From contig CP019797.1 of NCBI GenBank assembly GCA_002951995.1, positions 2,154,501 through 2,218,500 of the forward strand: a stretch of 64,000 bases of DNA, read 5' to 3'. The translations under genes and the position numbers were made by a program. The notes beneath the pieces are model-generated. The model did no database searches. It was not told the DNA's origin and saw nothing but the letters and a program-made list of their open reading frames with translations. Positions 1 through 10,330 of this stretch are shown here, piece by piece. Every line of letters starts with the position of its first letter. Positions within the stretch are counted from its first letter, which is position 1. This DNA comes from Stenotrophomonas acidaminiphila (GTDB taxonomy: Bacteria > Pseudomonadota > Gammaproteobacteria > Xanthomonadales > Xanthomonadaceae).

Positions 1-430
1 ATTCGGCAGAGGCGGCGTCGTCGCCGGCTTCTTCATTGTTGGAATTGGCAGCTTCTTCGTCGTCACGACGACGGCGCTCGCCACGCTCGGGCTTGTCGCC
101 CTTCTCGTCCTTGCTCTTCATGATCAGCGACTGCTCGGTCTCGGCCTCGTCACGCTTGATGACCAGGTTGCGCAGCACGGCGTCGTTGAAACGGAAGCTT
201 TCGGTCAGTTCGTTCATCACCGACTGGTCGGCTTCGATGTTCATCAGAACATAGTGGGCCTTGACCAGGTTCTGGATCGGGTACGCCAGCTGGCGGCGGC
301 CCCAGTCTTCCAGGCGGTGGATCTTGCCGTTGCCGCCCTCGACCAGCGCCTTGTAGCGCTCGACCATGGCCGGAACCTGTTCGCTCTGGTCCGGGTGGAC
401 CAGGAACACGACTTCGTAATGACGACTCAT
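1..430 (-). CDS. rpsF: 30S ribosomal protein S6 (partial at window edge)
   Basis: Primary rRNA-binding protein of the small subunit, which pairs with S18. The protein begins [20 protein letters not shown] and carries the S6 fold over about residues 1-95, including the segment [15 protein letters not shown] long charged tail rich in Arg, Asp and Glu follows. In E. coli the S6 C-terminus is the target of RimK glutamylation, so the acidic tail may be modified too (inference). The last codon inside the window is GAA (Glu 143) and the next base is T, so the stop probably lies just outside. The start ATG follows an AAGG-type ribosome site. It is normally first in an rpsF-rpsR-rplI operon continuing off the left edge. 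Confidence 0.95.
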   Translation of the reverse strand, partial: MSRHYEVVFLVHPDQSEQVPAMVERYKALVEGGNGKIHRLEDWGRRQLAYPIQNLVKAHYVLMNIEADQSVMNELTESFRFNDAVLRNLVIKRDEAETEQSLIMKSKDEKGDKPERGERRRRDDEEAANSNNEEAGDDAASAE

Positions 431-510
431 GTTTTTCTACCTTTCGGATGTAGCCCTCTCGGGCCGGACAGCCCCCGCCGTTGAGACCGCGGTGGGGCAA
501 GGACTCCCGC
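431..510 (-). promoter_or_regulatory. Candidate rpsF leader (possible S6:S18 autoregulatory hairpin)
   Basis: The transcribed leader just upstream of rpsF can fold a G-rich hairpin with a GGCCC/GGGCU stem and a GAGA loop, with an unpaired CCG close by, right before the AAGG ribosome site. Many bacteria have an rpsF leader bound by the S6:S18 pair that uses an exposed CCG. I see a compatible arrangement but cannot fold or score it here, so this is tentative. Confidence 0.3.
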
Positions 511-679
511 CCCGGAAGGCAGGAAGCCGCGCATTATGGCGCAGATGGGGTGGCCGGGCAATCGAGCGGTCACCGGACAACCTGAACCGGGTGCCGCCCG
601 GCCCTGCCCGCCGGGCCATGGACATGCCCGGGCCGCGGCCGGCAGCCGCCTGGACCCGGCAACCGGGCGGAACGCCGGA

Positions 680-1018
680 TCAGGCCTTGTCGGCGTCGGT
701 GGTGAAGCTCTCGCCGCACCCGCACTCAGCGGTGGCGTTCGGATTCCTGAACAAAAAGGTCTCGCTCAGGCCCTGCTTGCCGTAATCGATCTCGGTGCCG
801 TCCACCAGGGCCAGGCTCTCGGCGTCGACGAAGATGCGCACGCCGTCCTGCTCGAACACCGTGTCGTCCTCGCGCTGCTCACGGGCGAGGTCGGTGGTGT
901 GGCCCCAGCCCGAACAGCCGGTGCGGGTCACGCCGAAACGCAGGCCCAGCGCGCCGGGGGTCTGCGCGACGAAGCGCTGCACGCGGGCGAAAGCGACAGG
1001 GGTGAGGTGGATGGCCAT
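680..1018 (-). CDS. A-type iron-sulfur cluster carrier (IscA/ErpA family)
   Basis: Small scaffold or carrier that delivers Fe-S clusters to apoproteins in the cytoplasm. It has 112 residues, normal for the family. The three cluster-ligand cysteines are present: C35 in GCSGWG, and C99 and C101 in the C-terminal CGCGESF motif. The start at MAIHLTP gives the usual N-terminus; a longer in-frame start ten codons upstream would add a basic stretch without family support. A TATAAT hexamer lies about 30 nt upstream of the start. The gene stands alone, with no isc or suf genes beside it. IscA, ErpA and SufA are hard to separate by eye, so no symbol is given. Confidence 0.9.
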   Translation of the reverse strand: MAIHLTPVAFARVQRFVAQTPGALGLRFGVTRTGCSGWGHTTDLAREQREDDTVFEQDGVRIFVDAESLALVDGTEIDYGKQGLSETFLFRNPNATAECGCGESFTTDADKA

Positions 1019-1047
1019 GGGCAAGCGACTCCGGGGATTGCGGGGCA

Positions 1048-1053
1048 ATTATA
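1048..1053 (-). promoter_or_regulatory. Probable -10 hexamer for the Fe-S carrier gene
   Basis: A perfect TATAAT reads on the minus strand 30 nt before the start codon, in an otherwise very GC-rich region. No good -35 hexamer lies 17 nt further upstream, so recognition would rely mainly on the -10. Confidence 0.4.
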
Positions 1054-1163
1054 GGAAAACCCGGCTGTACCGGCCCCGGATGGCGGATCCCTCGCCTGTC
1101 CGGCCGCGCAGCCGCTAGAATTCCGCGTTCATAGATCGAGTCGATCAGCAGAGGATTCAAGTC

Positions 1164-2558
<1,395 letters not shown>

Positions 2559-2667
2559 GGAGCAAAAGTGAGGAAACAGAAGTGAGAAGAGAGAAAAAAG
2601 CAGACCTCCCGGCAGTGGGCAGCCGCCGCTGTTTCTCACTTCCCACTCCTTTTCACTCACTCCTGCC
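2559..2667 (+). repeat. Purine/pyrimidine-asymmetric inverted repeat downstream of asnS
   Basis: A 109-bp spacer of strikingly lower GC. The left part is almost all purine and the right part almost all pyrimidine on this strand. AAGTGAGGAAACAG at 2566-2579 pairs with CTGTTTCTCACTT at 2629-2641 apart from one bulged base, and AAGTGAGAA at 2580-2588 can pair with the same right arm. It could act as an intercistronic hairpin or be a dispersed repeat. No T-run follows. Confidence 0.6.
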
Positions 2668-2973
2668 ATGACGCTCTTCCTCGCCCTGTGCTTCGTCGGC
2701 GTGGCCATCGCCGGGTTCAGCGCGTTCCTGATCTTCTGGCCGCTCACCCTGGTGCATGTCCGTGACCGCCACCCGGCGGTCGCCGCCGGCTTCGGCGATT
2801 TCGCCTTCCTCGACGGCAAGGCACTGCGCTGGCTGGTCGGTGGCGCCTACCGCACGCTCGACGACCGCGCGCTCAGCGGCCTGGCCACCCCGGCGCGGAT
2901 CGCGCTGTGGGTGATCTGGGCCGGGCTGGGCATGGCCGGACTGCTTTGGCTCTACTCCCTGGTACTGAAATGA
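2668..2973 (+). CDS. Small membrane protein of unknown function
   Basis: I do not recognise this 101-residue protein. It has a hydrophobic N-terminal helix (about residues 2-24, LFLALCFVGVAIAGFSAF) and a second at the C-terminus (about residues 78-99, IALWVIWAGLGMAGLLWLYS). The loop between them is soluble and mildly charged, so a two-span inner-membrane protein is likely. Its stop overlaps the start of the next gene (ATGA), so the two are translationally coupled and probably act together. Confidence 0.65.
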   Translation: MTLFLALCFVGVAIAGFSAFLIFWPLTLVHVRDRHPAVAAGFGDFAFLDGKALRWLVGGAYRTLDDRALSGLATPARIALWVIWAGLGMAGLLWLYSLVLK

Positions 2974-3284
2974 ACGACATCGACACCTGCGCCGACCAGT
3001 GGTGGCTGGCCAGCCTCGGCACCACCCTGGTATGGGCGCGGCTGCGCGTGCGCCCGGCCGGCACCGCCGAGGTGCTGGACAGCGACGGCAATACCCTGAG
3101 CTACGACAGCGAGGACACCGCGCGCGCGCAGCTGTTCGACGCCGAGTTCGTCGCCTGGGACGGGCTGGACGAGGAGGACGCGCTGGCGCGCGGCTTCTCG
3201 CTGCATGAAGTCCAGCCACCGCAGGCCGGCAGCGACGCCGAGCTGCGCGGACGCATGGTGCAGTCGCTGGGCGGGCGCGCCTGA
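2970..3284 (+). CDS. Hypothetical protein coupled to the upstream membrane protein
   Basis: A 104-residue acidic soluble protein beginning MNDIDTCADQWWLASLG. It contains a segment about a stored value, EVLDSDGNTLSYDSEDTARA, and many Asp and Glu residues in the middle. No family is recognised. Its ATG overlaps the preceding stop by four bases, and the PaiB-like gene starts seven bases after its own stop, so the three form one transcript. Codon use and composition are like the neighbours. Confidence 0.65.
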   Translation: MNDIDTCADQWWLASLGTTLVWARLRVRPAGTAEVLDSDGNTLSYDSEDTARAQLFDAEFVAWDGLDEEDALARGFSLHEVQPPQAGSDAELRGRMVQSLGGRA

Positions 3285-3291
3285 GCGGCCG

Positions 3292-4002
3292 ATGTTCACC
3301 CCACGCGCCTTCGCCGAGCATGATCTGGTCTGGCTGGATCGCCTGCTGGAGCGCGACCCGTTCGTCACCGTGCTGACCACCGGCGCCGACGGCCTGCCCG
3401 AATTGACCCGGTTGCCGGTACTGTACCGGCGCGACGGCGAACGCATTGAACTGCTCGGCCACTGGGCCCGGGCGAACCCGCAGGCGCGTCATGCCGGCGC
3501 CGCCAAGGTGCTGGTCGATGGCCCGCACGGCTATGTGTCGGCGAGCTGGTATCCAGACAACGCCGTCGGGAACGGCGTTGGACAGCCGCAGGCTGGCCCG
3601 GAGGGCGCATCCCATGGACGGGGTGCGCACCAGGAAGCGGCCGCGCGCGTGCCGACCTGGAACTATGCCAGCGCCGAACTGCGCGGACGCCTGCAACCCT
3701 TCGACGGCGAGGACGCGCTGGCCGCACTGGTCGGCGCGCTCAGCGCGCGCTTCGAGGCCGGCGTCGGCCAGGACTGGCGCTTCGCACCGGAGCGCGACGA
3801 ACAGCGCCGCCAGCTGCGCGGCATCGTCGGCTTCCGCTTCCAGGTCGAGCAGGTCCAGATCAAGCTGAAAATGAGCCAGAACCAACCGGACGCCAACCAG
3901 CAGGCGGTGATCGCCGCGCTGGAACGGCTGCCAGGCCCCGCTTCCCGGGAGCTGGCGCAGTGGATGCGCCGCTACCGCGAACAGGCCGCCGCGGGCCACT
4001 GA
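3292..4002 (+). CDS. PaiB-like FMN-binding negative transcriptional regulator with in-frame repeat insertion
   Basis: Member of the PaiB/FMN-binding split-barrel family (Bacillus PaiB represses sporulation and protease genes). The start MFTPRAFAEHDLVWLD is typical. Family blocks seen are PLLERDPF-like LLERDPFVTVLTT, VSASWYP, VPTWNYA and LRGIVGFRFQVEQVQIKLKMSQNQ. Between ASWYP and VPTWNYA, where the family has only a few residues, there are about 30 extra residues rich in Gly, Ala and Gln. They are encoded by a run of three palindromes at about 3559-3628, so a repeat has inserted without breaking the frame. The insert sits in an external loop near the flavin site, so function may survive. The gene is 236 residues long. 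Confidence 0.85.
   Translation: MFTPRAFAEHDLVWLDRLLERDPFVTVLTTGADGLPELTRLPVLYRRDGERIELLGHWARANPQARHAGAAKVLVDGPHGYVSASWYPDNAVGNGVGQPQAGPEGASHGRGAHQEAAARVPTWNYASAELRGRLQPFDGEDALAALVGALSARFEAGVGQDWRFAPERDEQRRQLRGIVGFRFQVEQVQIKLKMSQNQPDANQQAVIAALERLPGPASRELAQWMRRYREQAAAGH
3559..3628. repeat. Triple palindrome inserted inside the paiB-like gene
   Basis: Three back-to-back hairpins lie inside a coding region. AACGCCGT/ACGGCGTT has a 5-nt loop (3559-3579). CAGCC/GGCTG has a GCA loop (3583-3595). GCGCATCCC/GGGGTGCGC has a 6-nt loop and one wobble pair (3605-3628). The host protein family has no sequence here, so this is best read as an inserted repetitive element whose length kept the frame. Confidence 0.7.
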
Positions 4003-4069
4003 ACGCCCCGTTTCCCGACGACGCGGCCACCGCCGCGCCTTCCACCCCTCAACGTCAGGAACACCCGAA

Positions 4070-4732
4070 ATGAAAGACATCCGCAAGCTGCTGCAGAACA
4101 ACCGCGAATGGGCCGACCGCATCGCCCGCGAGGATCCCGATTTCTTCCAGCAGCTGTCCAAGCAGCAGCACCCCGAATACCTGTGGATCGGCTGCTCCGA
4201 CTCGCGCGTGCCGGCCAACCAGATCATCGGCATGGCGCCGGGCGAGGTATTCGTGCACCGCAACGTGGCCAACGTGGTGGCGCACAGCGACCTGAACTGC
4301 CTGAGCGTAGTCCAGTACGCGGTGGACCAGCTGAAGGTGAAGCACATCCTGATCGTCGGCCACTACGGCTGCGGCGGCGTGCATGCCTGCCTGCACAACA
4401 CCCGCGTCGGCCTGGCCGACAACTGGCTGCGCCATGTCGGTGACGTGGTGCAGAAGCACGCGGCGATCCTGGACGCGATCGAGGACGACGAGCTCAGGCA
4501 TGCGCGCCTGTGCGAGCTGAACGTGATCGAGCAGGTCGCCAACCTGTGCCGATCGACCATCGTCCAGGATGCCTGGGCCCGCGGCCAGAAGCTGATGGTG
4601 CACGGCTGGGTCTACAGCCTGAAGGACGGACGCGTCAGCGAGATGGGCATCGACGTGGGCGCGGCCGAAGACCTCAAGCAGGCCTACGAAAACGCCCTGG
4701 CCTTCGTACCGCGCCAGGGCCGGCGCGACTGA
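4070..4732 (+). CDS. can: Beta-class carbonic anhydrase
   Basis: Zinc enzyme interconverting CO2 and bicarbonate in the cytoplasm, supplying bicarbonate to carboxylases. At 220 residues it equals E. coli Can, and the zinc ligands fall at identical positions: C42 and D44 (with R46) in [10 protein letters not shown], and H98 and C101 in GHYGCGG. The start follows a purine-rich site 67 bp after the paiB-like gene. The kynurenine gene nbaC starts 16 bp after its stop, so it may be the first gene of that transcript. Confidence 0.95.
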   Translation: MKDIRKLLQNNREWADRIAREDPDFFQQLSKQQHPEYLWIGCSDSRVPANQIIGMAPGEVFVHRNVANVVAHSDLNCLSVVQYAVDQLKVKHILIVGHYGCGGVHACLHNTRVGLADNWLRHVGDVVQKHAAILDAIEDDELRHARLCELNVIEQVANLCRSTIVQDAWARGQKLMVHGWVYSLKDGRVSEMGIDVGAAEDLKQAYENALAFVPRQGRRD

Positions 4733-4748
4733 CCCACAGGAACCGACC

Positions 4749-5267
4749 ATGCTCGCCGCGCCGATCAACCTGCACGCCTGGATCGAGGACAACCGCCACC
4801 TGCTCAAGCCACCGGTGGGCAACCGGATGATCGACAACGGCGACTTCATCGTCATGGTGGTCGGCGGCCCCAACGCGCGCACCGACTTCCACTACGACGA
4901 AGGCCCGGAGTGGTTCTACCAGCTCGAGGGCGAGATGGTGCTGAAGGTGCAGGAAGACGGCCGTGTGCGCGACATCCCGATCCGTGCCGGCGAGATCTTC
5001 TTGCTGCCGCCACGGGTGCCGCATTCGCCGCGGCGCCCGCCCGGCGGCATCGGCCTGGTGGTCGAGCGCAAGCGCCTGCCGCACGAGCTCGACGGCGTGG
5101 CCTGGCATTGCGAGCACTGCAACCACAAGCTGTACGAGGAGTTCTTCCACCTGGGCAACATCGAAACCGACCTGCCCAAGGTGTTCGACCGCTTCCACTC
5201 CTCGCTGGCGCATCGCACCTGCGCGGCCTGCGGCACGGTGCATCCGCTGCCGGCCGTGCAGGACTGA
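4749..5267 (+). CDS. nbaC: 3-hydroxyanthranilate 3,4-dioxygenase
   Basis: Iron(II) ring-opening dioxygenase that converts 3-hydroxyanthranilate to aminocarboxymuconate semialdehyde, the precursor of quinolinate and NAD. The 172-residue cupin includes [17 protein letters not shown] with the metal-ligand His and Glu, and [14 protein letters not shown] with a further His. The C-terminus carries the bacterial-type rubredoxin-like second metal site with two CxxC pairs, CEHC and CAAC. It is followed by kynureninase and kynurenine monooxygenase, giving the last three steps of the kynurenine route. The gap to kynU holds two hairpins. Confidence 0.95.
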   Translation: MLAAPINLHAWIEDNRHLLKPPVGNRMIDNGDFIVMVVGGPNARTDFHYDEGPEWFYQLEGEMVLKVQEDGRVRDIPIRAGEIFLLPPRVPHSPRRPPGGIGLVVERKRLPHELDGVAWHCEHCNHKLYEEFFHLGNIETDLPKVFDRFHSSLAHRTCAACGTVHPLPAVQD

Positions 5268-5286
5268 GCCGCGCCCGGCAGCCACT

Positions 5287-5347
5287 GCCAGGCGCGGGCG
5301 CCTGGCCGTGGCCCCGGTTGCAACCGCGTACCGCGACCGGGCGGTAC
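5287..5347. repeat. Two hairpins between nbaC and kynU
   Basis: A perfect 9-bp stem GCCAGGCGC/GCGCCTGGC with a GG loop spans 5287-5306, and GTACCG/CGGTAC follows at 5328-5347. They lie inside the 112-bp gap of a same-strand gene set and could tune expression between cistrons. No T-run follows either. Confidence 0.5.
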
Positions 5348-5379
5348 ACTGCGGGCACGTCTTCAATGCGCGCGCCCCG

Positions 5380-6654
5380 ATGAACGAACGCCTGTCCCCG
5401 GCCCATGCCACTGCGCTCGATGCCGCCGATCCGCTGCGCCACCTGCGTGGCCAGTTCCTGTTTCCGCAGCACCAGGGCGCCGACCAGGCCTACTTCGTCG
5501 GCAATTCGCTCGGCCTGCAGCCGCGCGGTGCACAGGCGATGGTGCAGGAGGTCATGGACCTGTGGGCGCGCATCGCCGTCGAGGGCCACTTCACCGGCCC
5601 GACCCACTGGATGAACTACCACCGCCTGGTGCGCGACCAGCTGGCCCGCGTGGTCGGCGCGCAGCCGCTGGAAGTGGTGGCCATGAACACGCTGAGCGTG
5701 AACCTGCACCTGATGATGGTCAGCTTCTACCGGCCTACCCGCGAGCGCCCGGCGATCCTGATGGAAGCCGGCGCGTTCCCCACCGACCGCCACGCGGTCG
5801 AGGCGCAGATCCGCTTCCACGGTTTCGACCCGGCCACCGACCTGATCGAAGTCCGCCCGGACGAAGCCGATGGCACGCTGTCGATGGCCGCGATCGAGCA
5901 GGCGATGGCCGAGCATGGCCGGCGCGTGGCGCTGGTGCTGTGGCCCGGCGTGCAGTACCGCACCGGGCAGGCATTCGACCTGGAGGCGATTACCCGGCTG
6001 GCACGCGCGCATGGCGCCAACATCGGCTTCGACCTCGCGCACTCGGTCGGCAACGTGCCGCTGGCGCTGCATGAGGTCGCCCCCGATTTCGCGGTGTGGT
6101 GCCACTACAAGTACCTCAATGGCGGCCCGGGCGCGGTCGCCGGCTGCTTCGTGCATGAACGCCACGCCCACGACACCACGCTGCCGCGCTTCGCCGGCTG
6201 GTGGGGCCACGAGCAGGCGACGCGCTTCCGCATGGCCCCGGAGTTCGTGCCCGAAGCCGGTGCCGAAGGCTGGCAGCTGAGCAACCCGCCGGTGCTCGGC
6301 CTGGCGCCGCTGCGCGCGTCGCTGGAGCTGTTCGACCAGGCCGGCATGCAGGCGCTGCGGGCCAAGTCGCTGCGCCTGACCGGCTACCTGGAGACCCTGG
6401 TCCGCGCGCGCCTGCCCAACGTGCTGCAGATCATCACCCCCGCCGAGCCGGCGCGGCGCGGCTGCCAGCTGTCGCTGCGCGTGGCCGGCGGGCGCGAACA
6501 GGGACGCTCGCTGTTCGAATACCTGCAGTCGGTCGGCGTGCTCGGCGACTGGCGCGAACCCGACGTGATCCGCATTTCCCCGACCCCGATGTACAACCGC
6601 TACCGCGACGTGCTGCGCTTCGTCGAGGAAGTGGAGGCCTGGGCCGGCCCCTGA
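5380..6654 (+). CDS. kynU: Kynureninase
   Basis: PLP enzyme (fold-type I) that cleaves 3-hydroxykynurenine to 3-hydroxyanthranilate and alanine, feeding nbaC just upstream. It has 424 residues. Seen are YFVGNSLGLQPRG at the N-terminus, FDLAHSVGNVPLALH carrying the PLP-binding Asp, and HYKYLNGGPGAVAG containing the Schiff-base lysine. The start MNERLSPAHATALDA was chosen because everything upstream in frame overlaps nbaC. The kmo gene follows within 20 bp. Confidence 0.95.
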   Translation: MNERLSPAHATALDAADPLRHLRGQFLFPQHQGADQAYFVGNSLGLQPRGAQAMVQEVMDLWARIAVEGHFTGPTHWMNYHRLVRDQLARVVGAQPLEVVAMNTLSVNLHLMMVSFYRPTRERPAILMEAGAFPTDRHAVEAQIRFHGFDPATDLIEVRPDEADGTLSMAAIEQAMAEHGRRVALVLWPGVQYRTGQAFDLEAITRLARAHGANIGFDLAHSVGNVPLALHEVAPDFAVWCHYKYLNGGPGAVAGCFVHERHAHDTTLPRFAGWWGHEQATRFRMAPEFVPEAGAEGWQLSNPPVLGLAPLRASLELFDQAGMQALRAKSLRLTGYLETLVRARLPNVLQIITPAEPARRGCQLSLRVAGGREQGRSLFEYLQSVGVLGDWREPDVIRISPTPMYNRYRDVLRFVEEVEAWAGP

Positions 6655-6672
6655 TTCCCCGGAAACAATGAC

Positions 6673-8045
6673 TTGAACGCTTCCCCCCGCGTCACCTGAC
6701 CCTGATCGGCGCCGGCCTGGCCGGCTCCCTGCTGGCGATCCTGCTCTCGCGCCGCGGCTGGCGCGTCACCGTCTACGAACGCCGCGGCGATCCGCGGGTG
6801 GCCGACTACGAAAGTGGCCGGTCGATCAACCTGGCGCTGGCCGAGCGCGGGCGCAACGCGCTGCGCCGCGCCGGCGTGGAGGACGCGGTGATGGCGCGCA
6901 CGGTGATGATGCGCGGGCGCATGGTGCACCCGCGCGACGGCGCCCCGCCGCAACTGCAGCGCTACGGCCGCGACGACAGCGAAGTGATCTGGTCGGTGCA
7001 CCGCAAGGACCTCAACGTCACCCTGCTGCAGCTGGCCGAGGACGCCGGCGCGCGCTTCCATTTCCACCATCGCCTGCACACGGTGGACTTCGATGCCGGC
7101 TATGCGCGCTTCATCGACGACCGCGACGACAGCCCGCACGACATCCACTTCGACACCCCGCTGGTCGGTGCCGACGGCGCCGGTTCGGCGCTGCGCGCGG
7201 CGATGAACCGCAAGTCGCCGCTGGGCGAACGCACCGAGTTCCTGGACCACTCCTACAAGGAGCTGGAGATCCCGCCCGGGGCCGATGGCAGCTTCCAGAT
7301 CGAGGCCAACGCCCTGCACATCTGGCCGCGCGGCCGCTACATGTGCATTGCCCTGCCCAACGACGAAGGCACCTTCACCGTCACCCTGTTCCTGCCCAAT
7401 GAAGGCGACCCGGGGTTCTCCAGCGTACGCAGCGGCGCCGAGGCCGAGGCGCTGTTTGCGCGCGAGTTCGCCGATGCGCTGCCGCTGATCCCGCACCTGC
7501 GCCGCGACTGGGAGCAGCACCCGCCGGGCTTGCTCGGCACCCTGTACCTGGAGCGCTGGCACCTCGGCGGCAAGGCGGTGCTGCTGGGCGACGCCGCGCA
7601 CGCGATGGTGCCGTTCCACGGCCAGGGCATGAACTGCGCCTTCGAGGACTGCGTGGCGCTGGCCGAGCTGCTGGAAACGCACCCGGACAGCGCCCGGGCG
7701 TTCGCCGCGTTCGAGACCGAGCGCAAGCCCAATGCCGCGGCGATCCAGCAGATGGCGCTGGACAACTACCTGGAGATGCGCGACCGCGTCGCCGATCCGA
7801 CCTTCCTGCTGCAGCGCGAGCTGGAACAGGAACTGCAGCGGCGCTGGCCCACGCGCTTCGTGCCGCATTACACCATGGTGACCTTCCTGCACACGCCCTA
7901 CGCGCTGGCGCTGGAACGCACCCGGCTGCAGCAGCGGATCCTGGCCGAGGCCACCGCCGGCCATGCCAGCCTGGCCGGCATCGACTGGTCCGCGCTGGAA
8001 AAGACCATCCACGCGCAGTTGCCGGTGCTGGAGGGCGCGCACTGA
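6673..8045 (+). CDS. kmo: Kynurenine 3-monooxygenase (N-terminal frameshift, probable missing C)
   Basis: FAD- and NADPH-dependent hydroxylase that makes 3-hydroxykynurenine for kynU. The body of the protein is intact: DADGAG-like VGADGAGSALRAAM, and LLGDAAHAMVPFHGQGMN for FAD. The only usable in-frame start, GTG at 6798, would remove the essential FAD motif LIGAGLAGSLLAIL, which is encoded just upstream with no start codon. A TTG at 6673 reads MNASP, then runs into a stop. Adding one C to the six-C run at 6683-6688 joins it to RHLTLIGAGLAG. The corrected protein is 457 residues. I treat this as a sequence error rather than a dead gene. Confidence 0.85.
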
Positions 8046-8130
8046 TGATCCCTGCCCCGCAGCGCCGCATTCGCCAGGGGACGCCACCGCCGCCACGCCC
8101 GGCGGGCGCGGCAGCCCGACGGTAAGCCCC

Positions 8131-9573
8131 ATGCCCGAGACCTTCCTGTTCTACGACCTCGAAACCTTCGGCCAGGACCCGCGCCGCACCCGCATCGCGC
8201 AGTTCGCCGCGGTGCGTACCGACGCGCAGCTGCAGGTGGTGGAGGAACCGGCGAGTTTTTTCGTCAGGCCGGCCGACGACCTGCTGCCCTCGCCGGTCGC
8301 CACGCTGATCACCGGCATCACCCCGCAGCGTGCATTGGCCGAGGGCGTGAGCGAGGCCGAGGCATTCGCGCGCATCAACGAACTGATGGCGCGCCCGCAG
8401 ACCTGCACGCTGGGCTACAACACGCTGCGCTTCGACGACGAGTTCGTCCGCCACGGCCTGTTCCGCAATTTCTTCGACCCCTATGAGCGCGAGTGGCGCG
8501 GCGGCAATTCGCGCTGGGACCTGCTGGACATGCTGCGGCTGGTACACGCGCTGCGCCCAGAGGGCATCCACTGGCCACGGCGCGAGGACGGCGCCACCTC
8601 GTTCAAGCTGGAACACCTGGCGCTGGCCAACGGCGTACGCCAGGGCGATGCGCACGAGGCGCTGTCCGACGTGTATGCCACCATCGGCATGGCCCGCGCG
8701 TTCCGCCGCGCGCAGCCGCGCATGTGGGACTACGCCCTGAAGCTGCGTGACAAGCGCTTCGTCGCCGGCCTGCTGGACGTGGTGGCGATGCAGCCGGCGC
8801 TGCACATCTCGATGCGCTACCCCGCCAGCCGCCTGTGCGCGGCGCCGGTGCTGCCGCTGGCCACCCACCCGCACATCGGCAACCGGGTGATCGTGTTCGA
8901 CCTGGACGCCGATCCGCAGGCGCTGCTCGACCTGTCGGTGGAGGAGATCACGCAGCGGTTGTACACCCGTGCCGCCGACCTGCCCGAGGGCCAGCAGCGC
9001 ATTCCGCTCAAGGAAGTGCACCTGAACAAGGTGCCGGCACTGGTGGCCTGGAACCACCTGCGCGCGCCCGATTTCGAGCGGCTGGGCATCGACCCGGCGG
9101 CGACCGAGGCGCGCGCCGCGCAGCTGCGCGCGCATGGCCCGGCGCTGGCCGAGAAGGTGCGCCGGGTATTCGCCCGCGAGCGCCCGGCCGAGGGCCCGCC
9201 CGATCCCGATGGCGCGCTGTACGACGGCTTCCTGGCCGAGGGTGACCGCGCGCAGCTGGCGCGCGTGCGCGCCTGCCCGCCCGAGGCGCTGGCGCAGATG
9301 GCCGCCAGCTTCCGCGACCCGCGCCTGCCGGAGCTGTTGTTCCGCTATCGCGCGCGCAACCACCCGCAGACCCTGGACCCCGGCGAGCGCACGCGCTGGA
9401 ACGGCTATCGCCGCCAGCGCCTGCTGGACAGCCCCGGGCTCGGCGAACAGACCCTGCCCGATTACTTCGCGCAGGTGCTTGCCCTGCGCACCGAACACCA
9501 CGACAACCCCGCCGCGCTGGCCCTGCTCGATGCACTGGACCAGTGGGGCCAGAACCTGCAGCAATCGCTATGA
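8131..9573 (+). CDS. sbcB: Exodeoxyribonuclease I
   Basis: Processive 3'-5' single-strand DNA exonuclease of recombination and mismatch repair. It has 480 residues, near the E. coli length. The DEDD nuclease motifs are visible: FYDLETFGQDP near the N-terminus, LGYNTLRFDDEFVRHGLFRN, and HEALSDVYATIGMARAF containing the late His and Asp. The start MPETFLFYDLET lies 85 bp after kmo. Its stop overlaps the next gene's start as ATGA. Confidence 0.95.
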   Translation: MPETFLFYDLETFGQDPRRTRIAQFAAVRTDAQLQVVEEPASFFVRPADDLLPSPVATLITGITPQRALAEGVSEAEAFARINELMARPQTCTLGYNTLRFDDEFVRHGLFRNFFDPYEREWRGGNSRWDLLDMLRLVHALRPEGIHWPRREDGATSFKLEHLALANGVRQGDAHEALSDVYATIGMARAFRRAQPRMWDYALKLRDKRFVAGLLDVVAMQPALHISMRYPASRLCAAPVLPLATHPHIGNRVIVFDLDADPQALLDLSVEEITQRLYTRAADLPEGQQRIPLKEVHLNKVPALVAWNHLRAPDFERLGIDPAATEARAAQLRAHGPALAEKVRRVFARERPAEGPPDPDGALYDGFLAEGDRAQLARVRACPPEALAQMAASFRDPRLPELLFRYRARNHPQTLDPGERTRWNGYRRQRLLDSPGLGEQTLPDYFAQVLALRTEHHDNPAALALLDALDQWGQNLQQSL

Positions 9574-10256
9574 GCCGATACTTCAGCGACGCCAGTTTCA
9601 CCTTCCTGCGCGGGCTCGCCCGCCACAACGAGAAGCCGTGGTTCGCCGAGCACAAGCACGAGTACGAGGAGCACGTGCGGCAGCCGTTCCTGCGCCTGAT
9701 CGCCGACCTGCAGCCGGACCTGGCGCAGGTCAGCACGCATTTCCGCGCCGACCCGCGCACCGTCGGCGGCTCGCTGTTCCGCATCTACCGCGACTCGCGC
9801 TTCTCCAGCGACAAGACGCCGTACAAGACCTGGCAGGGGGCGCGCCTGTTCCACGAGCGCCGCAAGCAGGTGCCGGCGCCGTCGTATTACATCCACCTGG
9901 CACCGGGCGAGAGCTTCGTGGGTGCCGGCATCTGGCACCCGGAGCCGGATACGCAGCGCCGCATCCGCCAGTTCATCTTCGACAACCCCGGCAGCTGGAG
10001 CGCCGCCGCGCACGCGCCGGCCACGCGCCGCCGCTATGCATTCGAGACCAGCGAGAAACTGGTGCGCGCGCCGCGTGGCTTTCCCGCCGATTTCGCGTTC
10101 ATCGACGACCTCAAGCACCGCAACTGGGTGCTGTGGCGCCCGCTGGACGACACGGTGATGACCGGCCCGCGCCTGCGCCAGACCCTCGCCGCCGACCTCG
10201 CCGCGCTGGGGCCGTTCGTCGACTACCTGTGCGCGGCGCTGGACCTGGAGTTCTGA
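9570..10256 (+). CDS. DUF2461 / TIGR02453 family protein
   Basis: Widespread family of unknown activity, 228 residues. It begins MSRYFSDASFTFLRGLARHN, then has EKPWFAEHKHEYEE, FRIYRDSRFSSDKTPYKT and YYIHLAPGESFVGAGIW, which are the family's hallmark blocks. The start overlaps the sbcB stop by four bases, so expression is coupled to exonuclease I. No catalytic role is claimed. Confidence 0.85.
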   Translation: MSRYFSDASFTFLRGLARHNEKPWFAEHKHEYEEHVRQPFLRLIADLQPDLAQVSTHFRADPRTVGGSLFRIYRDSRFSSDKTPYKTWQGARLFHERRKQVPAPSYYIHLAPGESFVGAGIWHPEPDTQRRIRQFIFDNPGSWSAAAHAPATRRRYAFETSEKLVRAPRGFPADFAFIDDLKHRNWVLWRPLDDTVMTGPRLRQTLAADLAALGPFVDYLCAALDLEF

Positions 10257-10330
10257 CCGCGCACCGGGATTCACGCCACGCCGGTGGATTTGCGGCACCC
10301 TAGCGGGCAACGCCCGACGGAGCCGCCGCC

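Noticed and set aside
6798..8045. GTG at 6798 as the kmo start
   Set aside because: It would cut off the GAGLAG FAD-binding motif encoded just upstream, which the enzyme needs.
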